This document shows, one piece after another, positions 1-6,344 of a stretch of 9,629 bases of DNA. Source of the stretch: Candidatus Peribacteria bacterium (lineage in GTDB: Bacteria; Patescibacteriota; Gracilibacteria; UBA1369; GCA-2718715); the NCBI GenBank assembly GCA_943349385.1, contig CALQZM010000032.1:1-9629 (forward strand), given 5' to 3'. The notes beneath the pieces are model-generated. The model did not search any database. It saw only the letters and a program-made list of their open reading frames with translations, and was not told where the DNA came from. How positions within the stretch are numbered: position 1 is the first letter of the stretch; every line of letters starts with the position of its first letter. Both the position numbers and the translations under genes were made by a program.

Positions 1-1345
1 ATGGAAATTCTGAGTTAGTGCCATTAACTTGGGCATAGTCAGCTTCGATACTATTATTTAGTGCTGTATCAATATTTGCTTCTTCGATGTAATTTTTTTC
101 GATTATAGTAGGTTGTTGCCATCTTAATTCAGGTATTTTAGTTAAAATTTGTTGAATATTAGAGAAAGTATTTCTCATATCTGCTAATTGAGCTCGTTCA
201 GTTGGAGTTATGGTAGTGGCTGTTTCTTTTGCAATTAAACCATTTAGTTCGGTTAAAAATTGTTCAAAAGTTCGCGGTGAAGCTTTGGCTTCGTTTATTT
301 GATTTTCGAGTTGTCCTTTTTCTTGGCGTAATGCTGTAAGACGAGCAGTTTTATCTGCATTATCATCTATATCGAGTAAATTATCACCTCGTAGTTCTGA
401 AATTTCTGTTTCAACAGTTTGTAATCTAGCTTGTAAAGATGCAACTCTTGATCTTTCAACCGGTGATGCTGCGTATAACTCGTCGCCAGAAATTTGGTGA
501 TCGTCATTATCGGCTATTCTAATAGGGCCATCCTCAATGCCAAACATTTGAATAAAATTTGCCAGTGGAATGTTTAAATTTCCTAAATGAGTTCTTAGGT
601 CGTTCCCGTAATTTAGTTCGTTTTGAATAAACATTCTTTGGATAGTATCATTATTATTGATTCTTTCTCGCATCCATTCCGGACTTTCTACTGTACGATT
701 CTCAGCACTTTCGCTGTATCGGCTAATTTGTTGGTCTAAAACTTGGTTTCTTAAAGTTAATTCTTGTCCGGTGAATTGTTGACTTCTAGTTGAAATAACA
801 GTGTCTCTTGCGGTTACTTGTTCTGGGGATGGAACAGTAGTTCGGTCTGATTCAGCAATTATTGAATCTTCTGCTTCTGTTGTAATGACTGCTGTTTCTG
901 CTGCAGCTTGTTGTTCCACTTCCTCAACAGCTGCTTCTACTTCTCGTTCAGCAGTTTCGAATCTGCCATAAGTGTTGTTTCCTAAAATACCGTCGATACC
1001 GTCTGCGGTGTCGGTTTGAGCAATTCGCAAATGGCTCTGTAATTGCGCGATGGCCGTTACTAATTGTTGGTCGTTATCAAAGTCTAAACTTGCTGCTGAG
1101 GATATGCCAAGCTCATTCAATGATGCTTTAAATGTTGTTTCGTTAATTCCTTTGTCTTGTAAATATTCTCGTGTTAAATTCGCCCTGAACTCAAAATTCC
1201 TACGACCTTCATTTAACGAGGCGATATGTTGATCTAGTGTTCGGGGTTCTGCGGTTTCTGTTTCTGATGGGTTACCAGCATCGAAGCATAATCTGTTCTC
1301 TGAAAATAATCTTTGTTTTGATAATTTGAATAGTTTGTATATCAT
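1..1345 (-). CDS. Large protein of unknown family, 5' part only (peptidoglycan-binding-like motif, coiled coil)
   Basis: The minus strand stays open from an ATG at 1345-1343 to the left edge, giving 448 codons with no stop, so the C-terminus is missing. I do not recognise the family. Residues about 93-130 resemble a PG_binding_1 domain: a helix with LQSHL followed by DGIDGILGNNTYGRF, close to the usual DGxxGxxT core. Residues 278-289 resemble an EF-hand loop (N280, D282, I285, S286, E289), but Ala sits at loop position 1 and His at position 6, so calcium binding is doubtful. Residues about 295-356 are charged and heptad-like (SLQARL, TEISELR, QEKGQLENQI), suggesting a coiled coil. Residues 130-165 are rich in Glu and Ala. 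There is no clear signal peptide: the N-terminus MIYKLFKLSKQRLF is basic but has no long hydrophobic core. The gene is divergent from tpiA and is the only minus-strand gene here. A cell-envelope or structural role is inference only. Confidence 0.85.
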   Translation of the reverse strand, partial: MIYKLFKLSKQRLFSENRLCFDAGNPSETETAEPRTLDQHIASLNEGRRNFEFRANLTREYLQDKGINETTFKASLNELGISSAASLDFDNDQQLVTAIAQLQSHLRIAQTDTADGIDGILGNNTYGRFETAEREVEAAVEEVEQQAAAETAVITTEAEDSIIAESDRTTVPSPEQVTARDTVISTRSQQFTGQELTLRNQVLDQQISRYSESAENRTVESPEWMRERINNNDTIQRMFIQNELNYGNDLRTHLGNLNIPLANFIQMFGIEDGPIRIADNDDHQISGDELYAASPVERSRVASLQARLQTVETEISELRGDNLLDIDDNADKTARLTALRQEKGQLENQINEAKASPRTFEQFLTELNGLIAKETATTITPTERAQLADMRNTFSNIQQILTKIPELRWQQPTIIEKNYIEEANIDTALNNSIEADYAQVNGTNSEFP

Positions 1346-1409
1346 GTGAGTAATCTTTTTAGATATCTATTAATTTATACCTTACTTGTCTAATTTAACA
1401 AACAACACT
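1346..1409. promoter_or_regulatory. Divergent promoter region between the left-hand gene and tpiA
   Basis: This 64-bp AT-rich gap must hold promoters for both directions. For the minus-strand gene a sigma70-like pair is visible: -35 TTGTTA (complement of 1396-1401), a 16-bp spacer, and -10 TATAAA (complement of 1374-1379), leaving a leader of roughly 20-25 nt before its ATG. For the + direction only a weaker -10 candidate is seen, TATACC at 1376-1381, with no good -35. The two -10 candidates overlap, so the promoters could compete. No terminator or riboswitch is apparent. The pair was found by eye and AT-rich DNA gives many chance matches. Confidence 0.4.
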
Positions 1410-2084
1410 ATGAAAAATCTAATTAATCCTACGCCCCTAATATTGGTAAATTTTAAAAATTTTTTGGAATGCAGTGGCGCTTTATCCTTTCAATTAGCTA
1501 AGAAATTACAAAAATCCGCGGATGATACAGGTCTTCAAATTGCGATTTCTGTCCAGTCATTTTTATTGAGCGAAATGGTTAAGTACACTGACCTAAAAAT
1601 TATGTCACAACATTTAGATGCTAAGTCCGAAGGTTCAACTACAGGCTCTTTAATCCCTGAAGTTTTAAATTCTGTAGGTGGATGGGGGAGTCTTTTGAAT
1701 CATTCCGAAAAAAGAATTCCACTTGAGGATGTTGAAAAAATTGTAAATCGAATGAATGAGTTGGGACTTGTGTCGATTGTATGTGTCGAAAATGTAGAAG
1801 AGGTCGGAATTGTTTCGAAATTTAAACCTAATTTTATTGCTATTGAACCCCCTGAATTAATTGGTGGTGATATTTCGGTTTCGACGGCAAAGCCTGAATT
1901 AATAACCGAGTCTGTATTGGCAGCTGGTGAAGTTTCTGTTTTAGTAGGTGCAGGAATTAAAAATGGTGATGATTTAAAAATTGCATTGGCGCTTGGTGCG
2001 AAAGGTGTTTTGGTTGCTTCTGGAGTGTGTAAAGCTAAAGATCCTTATGAAGTTATGTTAGATTTTGCTAAGGCCATAAATTAA
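1410..2084 (+). CDS. tpiA: Triosephosphate isomerase, archaeal-type
   Basis: Interconverts dihydroxyacetone phosphate and glyceraldehyde 3-phosphate in central glycolysis, in the cytoplasm. Catalytic positions of the TIM barrel are present: N14/K16 in VNFK, H98 in LNHSEKR, and the catalytic glutamate E146 in AIEPPELIGGD. The phosphate-binding loops GAGIKNG (180-186) and GVLVASGV (199-206) follow. Length is 224 residues against about 250 for ordinary bacterial TIM. The EPPELIG loop (bacterial and eukaryotic enzymes have YEPxWAIGTG) and the QHLD...TGSLIPE segment match the short archaeal form. I chose ATG 1410 because the conserved core begins soon after it; a TTG at 1386 in the same frame would add eight residues. 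The gene is first of a three-gene + cluster, 30 nt ahead of hpf. No Shine-Dalgarno is visible. The enzyme assignment is firm; archaeal affinity is judged from motifs, not from a tree. Confidence 0.93.
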   Translation: MKNLINPTPLILVNFKNFLECSGALSFQLAKKLQKSADDTGLQIAISVQSFLLSEMVKYTDLKIMSQHLDAKSEGSTTGSLIPEVLNSVGGWGSLLNHSEKRIPLEDVEKIVNRMNELGLVSIVCVENVEEVGIVSKFKPNFIAIEPPELIGGDISVSTAKPELITESVLAAGEVSVLVGAGIKNGDDLKIALALGAKGVLVASGVCKAKDPYEVMLDFAKAIN

Positions 2085-2098
2085 AAATTATTTATTAT

Positions 2099-2104
2099 TA
2101 TAAA
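2099..2104 (+). promoter_or_regulatory. Possible -10 element ahead of hpf
   Basis: TATAAA lies 10 nt before the hpf ATG, in the 30-nt gap after tpiA. If it is a real -10 box, transcription would start only a few nucleotides before the start codon, giving a nearly leaderless mRNA. No -35 match is seen about 17 nt upstream, so this may be chance in AT-rich DNA. Confidence 0.2.
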
Positions 2105-2114
2105 TGTCCAATCT

Positions 2115-2687
2115 ATGAAAATTACTGTCCATACCGAAAAGTGTGAATTAAGCGAAGGTCAAGAATCTTATATTACTGAAAAAATTGAAAGTTTAAAAAA
2201 ATATTACGATCGTATAACTGATGAAGCTGTATTAGTTAGGATAACGATAGAGGAAAATAAAAATGTCGAACAAAAGCAGAAATTTTTTATGCGGGTAAAT
2301 ATGTCGGTTCCTAAAGTATCTTTTAGGGCTGATGTTCAGGCCTTAACAATTGAAGAAGGGATTGATTCTGTCCATGATAAATTATATAGGCAAATTGAGC
2401 GGTATAAAAATAAGCATCATAAATTTGCGTTAGTTTCGTTAGCTGATGTTTCTGAAGGTACAGAGAATGTTTTAGAATTAGATTCCAGGATTGTGAAACG
2501 AAAACTTTTTGCTGATTTGATTCCAATGTCTGAAGAAGAAGCCCTTAGCACAATGTTAATGTTAGGACATACTTTCTTTATTTTTGTGAATGCCGCTACG
2601 GATAGATATAACGTAATTTATACTCGTTTAGAAAATGATGGTTACGGATTAGTTGAACTAGAACATCAAGATGGAATAACCAGTTAA
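2115..2687 (+). CDS. hpf: Ribosome hibernation promoting factor, long form
   Basis: Binds the 30S subunit and, in long-form members, dimerises 70S ribosomes into inactive 100S particles during starvation. Two domains are visible in 190 residues. The N-terminal S30AE/RaiA domain (about 1-100) begins MKITVHTEKCELSEGQESYI, has the helix around TEKIESLKKYY and the long helix around 81-100. The C-terminal dimerisation domain (about 125-184) carries IVKRKLFADLIPMSEEEAL, then MLGHTFFIFVNAATDRYNV and YGLVELE, which is the hallmark of long HPF. The short Hpf and YfiA forms lack this domain. The linker between them is short. The gene starts 30 nt after tpiA and ends 3 nt before the riboflavin kinase gene, so the three are probably co-transcribed. 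Coupling ribosome hibernation with glycolysis and flavin synthesis is unusual but may only reflect genome compaction. Confidence 0.93.
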   Translation: MKITVHTEKCELSEGQESYITEKIESLKKYYDRITDEAVLVRITIEENKNVEQKQKFFMRVNMSVPKVSFRADVQALTIEEGIDSVHDKLYRQIERYKNKHHKFALVSLADVSEGTENVLELDSRIVKRKLFADLIPMSEEEALSTMLMLGHTFFIFVNAATDRYNVIYTRLENDGYGLVELEHQDGITS

Positions 2688-2690
2688 TTT

Positions 2691-3065
2691 ATGATTTTAA
2701 AAGGATTAGTCGAGGCGGGTGCGGGTCGAGGTAAGTCTCAGTTTGTACCTACGATTAATGTTTTGTTAAAAGACGATATACCGGCAGAACTTAGATACGG
2801 AGTGTATTGTTGTAATGTTAACGTTTTTGGAGTTGGATTGTTTAAAGGCGTGGTGCATTATGGGCCTCGTGAATCTATTGACGGATTAATTACTTTCGAG
2901 GTGCACTTATTGGATTTTAGTAGTGATATTTATGGTGTCGAAGTAGAAGTTGAAGTAATGGTGAATCGAAAAATTAGGGATATTATAAAGTTTGAGTCTT
3001 TAGAGGATCTTAAGCTGCAGATTTTGTCGGATATTGAAGTTGCTCGCGGGTTGTTAACGGATTAG
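2691..3065 (+). CDS. Stand-alone riboflavin kinase domain protein
   Basis: A 124-residue protein that corresponds to only the C-terminal kinase domain of bacterial RibF. In the family this domain phosphorylates riboflavin to FMN with ATP and Mg2+. Visible signatures are GLVEAGAGRGKSQFVPTINV (4-23), where P20-T21-x-N23 matches the PTAN metal/ATP motif, GVY (37-39), and FEVHLLDFSSDIYG (69-82) with E70 at the expected catalytic glutamate. The closing helical segment is RKIRDIIKFESLEDLKLQI. The usual GFPTAN is diverged to FVPTIN. The FAD synthetase (nucleotidyltransferase) half is absent: the ORF begins at the kinase domain only 3 nt after hpf, so it is not a broken gene. No FMN riboswitch precedes it. 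FMN could be made from imported riboflavin; where FAD would come from is not shown here. Fold assignment is strong, activity is inferred. Confidence 0.82.
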   Translation: MILKGLVEAGAGRGKSQFVPTINVLLKDDIPAELRYGVYCCNVNVFGVGLFKGVVHYGPRESIDGLITFEVHLLDFSSDIYGVEVEVEVMVNRKIRDIIKFESLEDLKLQILSDIEVARGLLTD

Positions 3066-3083
3066 TTAAGTGATCCTTATAAC
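3054..3083 (+). promoter_or_regulatory. Candidate promoter upstream of the murE-like operon
   Basis: The 86-nt gap 3066-3151 is the longest on the + strand after tpiA and the likely place for a promoter. TTAACG (3054-3059, in the end of the kinase gene), an 18-bp spacer and TATAAC (3078-3083) match sigma70 boxes at 4/6 and 5/6. A second -10 candidate, TAAAAT at 3092-3097, lies in a palindrome TAAAATTTTA but has no -35. The rest of the gap shows only a weak dyad, TTTGA/TCAAA at 3122-3135, and no terminator. Confidence 0.3.
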
Positions 3084-3151
3084 TGGGTCTTTAAAATTTT
3101 ACCTACAACTGATAAGATTGATTTGAAATATCAAAAAATTCGTAATTGACT

Positions 3152-4468
3152 ATGAAAGAATTAATTTTAAAACTAATTGGGAATCAGAATTTTGTTTTAC
3201 TTACCTATTATAAGTTAAAATCTATTGTAGCAGCTTGTTTTTATTTTTTCCCTTCACGCAAAATTAAGGTAATCGGAGTTACCGGAACCGACGGGAAAAC
3301 TACAACTGTAAACTTGATTGCGAGTATGCTTGAAAATGCTGGCTATAAAGTTGGATTTACCTCGACCTTACGATACAAAATTGGTGACGAAGTTTGGTCT
3401 AATAAAGATAAAATGACGACTCAATCTCCCTTTGTTGTTCAAAAAATGTTACGGCGAATGGTGAAAAATGGTTGTGATTATGCCATTTTAGAAGTTACTT
3501 CACATGCGATGGTTCAGTCTAGAGTATGGGGAATTAACTTTGATGTTGGGGTTTTTACTAATATTTCTAATGATCATGTAGAATATCACGGGTCTTTTGA
3601 AAAGTATATGAGAGCAAAAGGCAAGTTTATTGGTTCCTTGTTTGGAATGAAGCGAAAATCAGCTACTCCGAAAGTTTTAATTTTGAATAACGATGATGAT
3701 CATTTTGAGTATTTTGATCAGTTCCAAGCAGATTTAAAAATGACTTATGGAATTAACAAAGGAGGGATTTTGGCCCAAGATATAAATCTTAAACCGAATT
3801 CTACTGATTTTTATTTTAAAGTACCAAATGATGGTGTAGAAATGACGACTAAGTTAATTGGAGAATTTAATGTTTATAATGCGATGGCGGCAATGTGTGT
3901 AGGCGTTTCTCAAGGCCTTTCCCTGCAGGTTATTAAGCAAGCATTTGCTAATATAGACCCTATTAGCGGAAGGTTTGAATCGGTAAATGTTGGGCAAGAT
4001 TTTTCAGTAATTGTTGATTATGCTCATACTCCTGACGCTTTAGAGAAAGCATGTTCGATTTTTAAAGGTTTGACTACTGGTCAGCTAATATTAGTCTTTG
4101 GGGCAACTGGAGGTGGACGTGATAAGTCGAAAAGGCCGGTGATGGGGGCGATCGCAGATCGCCTTGCTGATATGATTGTTTTGACTGACGATGATCCTTA
4201 TTTTGAAGACCGATTTGGTATTATTGAACAGATTGCTTCTGGTATTAACCGAGTAGAGGGTAATGGTTTGTATAAAATTGTGGATAGGGAACAAGCAATT
4301 AAATTTGCGTTGCAAAACGCTAAAACTGGCGACACAGTTTTGATTACTGGTAAAGGTGGCGAAGAAGTAATAGTGATTAAAGATAAAAAAATTCCTTATG
4401 ATGATCGTATTGTTTGCCGAAAATTTTTGAGTGAAAAAATTTATAATAATTTAGAAATCATCGCTTAA
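3152..4468 (+). CDS. MurE-like Mur ligase lacking most of the N-terminal uridine-binding domain
   Basis: Mur ligases add amino acids to UDP-MurNAc peptides using ATP; MurE adds the third residue. The central domain begins almost at once: P-loop GVTGTDGKTTT (42-52), EVTSHAM (114-120), NISNDHVEYHG (138-147), and Y152-x-x-A-K156, the usual site of the carbamylated lysine. The C-terminal domain shows SGRFE (272-276), DYAHTPDALE (289-298), FGATGGGRDKSKRPVMG and TGKGGEE (399-405). This order is MurE-like. The product is 438 residues against about 490; roughly 70 residues of domain 1 are missing and a hydrophobic stretch (14-34) stands in their place. The third-residue selectivity motif, DNPR in diaminopimelate enzymes, reads DDPY (347-350), so the amino acid added cannot be told. 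ATG 3152 was chosen over TTG 3146. Its TAA overlaps the truB ATG by one base. From memory, similar short ligases are common in CPR genomes. Confidence 0.85.
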   Translation: MKELILKLIGNQNFVLLTYYKLKSIVAACFYFFPSRKIKVIGVTGTDGKTTTVNLIASMLENAGYKVGFTSTLRYKIGDEVWSNKDKMTTQSPFVVQKMLRRMVKNGCDYAILEVTSHAMVQSRVWGINFDVGVFTNISNDHVEYHGSFEKYMRAKGKFIGSLFGMKRKSATPKVLILNNDDDHFEYFDQFQADLKMTYGINKGGILAQDINLKPNSTDFYFKVPNDGVEMTTKLIGEFNVYNAMAAMCVGVSQGLSLQVIKQAFANIDPISGRFESVNVGQDFSVIVDYAHTPDALEKACSIFKGLTTGQLILVFGATGGGRDKSKRPVMGAIADRLADMIVLTDDDPYFEDRFGIIEQIASGINRVEGNGLYKIVDREQAIKFALQNAKTGDTVLITGKGGEEVIVIKDKKIPYDDRIVCRKFLSEKIYNNLEIIA

Positions 4469-5343
4469 TGTTTGCAGTTTTAAGTTTATATAAAGAAAAA
4501 GGGGAGTCGTCTTTTGCTGCCTTAACAAGAGTTAAGAAGTTCTATAATACAAGTAAGGTTGGGCATGCTGGTACGCTTGATCCTTTGGCTGAGGGAGTTT
4601 TAGCCGTTGCAGTAGGCGAGGCTACAAAACTTTTGCCTTACTTTAATGATGAACCTAAAGTTTATAGAGTGCAGATTTGCTTTGGCTACCAAACGCAAAC
4701 TTTAGATGCAGAGGGTGTAGATTTAAATCAAGTAATTAAAGATGCTTCAGTGCTAAAATTTGGATTTAATTTAAAGGATTTTGAAACTGTCTTGAATTCG
4801 TTTTTAGGTGAGATTGATCAAATTCCACCTTTGTTTTCAGCGGTTAAAATCGATGGGAAACGAGCTTATGATTTAGCTCGAAATGCGGCTTCAGAACAAG
4901 AATTTTTAGCTAGTGAGTCTAAATTAAAATCTCGTAAAGTTAATTTATTAAGTGCCCGAATTTTAAAATTTGAGTTACCTTTGGTTGAATTAGAAATTGA
5001 ATGTAGTACTGGATTTTATGTAAGGAGTTTGGTTCGAGACTTAGCTCAAAAGCTACACGAGAAGGCTTTTATGAGTAATTTAATTAGAACCCAGGTCGGT
5101 GTATTTAATATTTCAAAAGAATTAGAAGCTACTTTGGATCCAAGTGAATTTCTGAAAAATTTTTCTAGACTTGATCTAAGTGAGACAGAGTATTTAGATT
5201 TAAGAAATGGAAAATTAATTCCGCTGAATTTTTGTAATGATAATTTTGCTATTAAATTTGGTTTCTTTAGTGGTAATTTAGTTTCAGTCATGCAATTAGT
5301 TGACGAGAATAATTTGAAAGCCATTAAAAATTTAAATATATGA
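4468..5343 (+). CDS. truB: tRNA pseudouridine-55 synthase
   Basis: Converts U55 in the T-loop of tRNAs to pseudouridine. The catalytic motif GHAGTLDPLAEGVL (32-45) contains the nucleophile D38. Further family signatures are the K-x-Y motif at 64-66, IPPLFSAVKIDGKRAYDLAR (119-138), CSTGFYVRSLVRDL (179-192) and LIRTQVGVF (205-213). Residues about 235-291 resemble the small degenerate C-terminal TruB/PUA-like domain (YLDLRNGKLIPL). At 291 residues it is of normal length. The N-terminus is slightly diverged: the usual DKPxGxTS reads YKEKGESSF. It starts in a TAATG overlap with the Mur ligase and stops with TGA in an ATGA overlap with the next gene, which suggests translational coupling. This is the only TGA-terminated gene in the window. 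Confidence 0.96.
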   Translation: MFAVLSLYKEKGESSFAALTRVKKFYNTSKVGHAGTLDPLAEGVLAVAVGEATKLLPYFNDEPKVYRVQICFGYQTQTLDAEGVDLNQVIKDASVLKFGFNLKDFETVLNSFLGEIDQIPPLFSAVKIDGKRAYDLARNAASEQEFLASESKLKSRKVNLLSARILKFELPLVELEIECSTGFYVRSLVRDLAQKLHEKAFMSNLIRTQVGVFNISKELEATLDPSEFLKNFSRLDLSETEYLDLRNGKLIPLNFCNDNFAIKFGFFSGNLVSVMQLVDENNLKAIKNLNI

Positions 5344-6344
5344 TGTTGTGGATTGTTGCAGTTTCATCTCTTATTGTTACACTAGCAATTTATGCTTATG
5401 GGTACTGGTTTTTTAAGAACAAAAATGTTTTAGACAATCCAACTAAATATGGTTTCAAGAGAGAGCCAATTCCTTATGGTATGGGCATTTGGGCTGTAGT
5501 TGCTTTTATTGGATTGATGCTTGTTTTTTTAGATTTAACACTACAATCGACTACAATTTTAATAGCAGTTGCACTCTTAGGGCTAGTTTGTTTTTGTGAT
5601 GATTTGTTTGATTTAAGCTCAAAATTTCGACTTTTTGCTCAAATTGTTTTAGCCGGAGTAGTAGTGTTTGGTGGTACTAATATTATGGCGGTTTCGAATC
5701 CATTTAATTTAGCCGTGCCTATTGAACTTGGTTGGTGGGGGATCCTGTTTAGTATTTTTTGGATTGTTTCATTGTCTAATTTAATGAATTTTCTAGATGG
5801 AGTTTCTGGTTTAAGCTCAGGGGTTTCGAGTGTTGGATTCTTGATTTTATTAATTTTAGCTGTGGCTCCAGGAATGCATATGGTTGATCAGACGATGCTG
5901 CAAATTATGGCAATAAGCCTATTTGTAATCGCGTTTGTAGGGTTTTTATTTGAATTCCCAGCGCCAAAATTTTTACTTGGCGATTCTGGTACTATGTTTT
6001 TTGGTTTCATGCTAGCAGTATTATCTATGATTAATGGGGGAAAGTTAGCTACTGCTGCTTTAGTTTTATTGATTCCTTTGTTTGATGGGCTTTGGGTAGT
6101 TTTACGTAGGATTTATGATAAAAAATCTCCGTTTAAAGGAGATTATAAGCATCTTCATCATAGGCTTGAAAGAATTGGAATGAGTAAAGAATTAATCTTA
6201 ATATCCTATGTAGTGGTTTCGCTTTTATTTGGATTAATTGCAATTTTTGTTTGGAATACTTTTTTTAAAGTTACATCTCTGCTACTATTAGTTTCCGCAC
6301 TTAGCCTAACTGGATATTTAGTATGGACCAAAGAGACGAAATAA
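5340..6344 (+). CDS. WecA/MraY-family polyprenyl-phosphate sugar-1-phosphate transferase
   Basis: An integral membrane enzyme (glycosyltransferase 4 family) that moves an amino-sugar 1-phosphate from a UDP donor to undecaprenyl phosphate, starting a cell-surface polymer. There are about ten to eleven hydrophobic helices over 334 residues. Cytoplasmic-loop motifs are DNPTKYGFKREPIPYGMG (32-49), the metal/lipid-phosphate pair D87-D88 in CDDLFDL, NFLDGVSGLSSG (150-161), and FLLGDSGTMFFG (211-222). The fifth loop carries HLHHRLERIG (271-280). HLHHRL is typical of WecA/TagO-like enzymes (GlcNAc-1-P or similar), whereas MraY has a PxHHHFE version, so I favour WecA/TagO-like but cannot exclude a divergent lipid I synthase. 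ATG 5340 overlaps the truB stop by 4 nt; a second ATG at 5343 is equally possible. The last 22 nt overlap dnaG. It sits with a Mur ligase, which supports an envelope role. Confidence 0.88.
   Translation: MMLWIVAVSSLIVTLAIYAYGYWFFKNKNVLDNPTKYGFKREPIPYGMGIWAVVAFIGLMLVFLDLTLQSTTILIAVALLGLVCFCDDLFDLSSKFRLFAQIVLAGVVVFGGTNIMAVSNPFNLAVPIELGWWGILFSIFWIVSLSNLMNFLDGVSGLSSGVSSVGFLILLILAVAPGMHMVDQTMLQIMAISLFVIAFVGFLFEFPAPKFLLGDSGTMFFGFMLAVLSMINGGKLATAALVLLIPLFDGLWVVLRRIYDKKSPFKGDYKHLHHRLERIGMSKELILISYVVVSLLFGLIAIFVWNTFFKVTSLLLLVSALSLTGYLVWTKETK

Noticed and set aside
1050..1232. A 60-codon + strand ORF opposite the left-hand gene
   Set aside because: It lies wholly antisense to the continuous 448-codon minus-strand frame and its product matches no family I know.
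1386..1409. TTG start giving tpiA eight more residues
   Set aside because: The added residues are not expected in the family and ATG 1410 lies just before the conserved core.
2688..2690. Search for an FMN riboswitch before the riboflavin kinase gene
   Set aside because: Only 3 nt separate it from hpf, and no conserved riboswitch core is seen in the preceding gap.
3064..3101. Possible terminator after the riboflavin kinase gene
   Set aside because: The AGTTA/TAACT dyad is short and AT-rich and has no proper U-tract; the gap more likely holds a promoter.
3761..3772. GGAGG followed by an in-frame TTG inside the Mur ligase, a possible internal start
   Set aside because: The bases encode Gly-Gly-Ile-Leu in an intact domain, and a product from here would lack the ATP-binding site.
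4147..4163. Perfect 7-bp hairpin with a GCGATCGC octamer (HIP1-like)
   Set aside because: Single copy inside the Mur ligase, encoding an ordinary stretch (GAIADRLAD) of the protein; HIP1 is meaningful only when highly repeated.
5341..5343. Possible UGA recoding to glycine, as in some CPR lineages
   Set aside because: TGA forms a natural ATGA overlap at the end of a full-length truB, and no other gene has an in-frame TGA.
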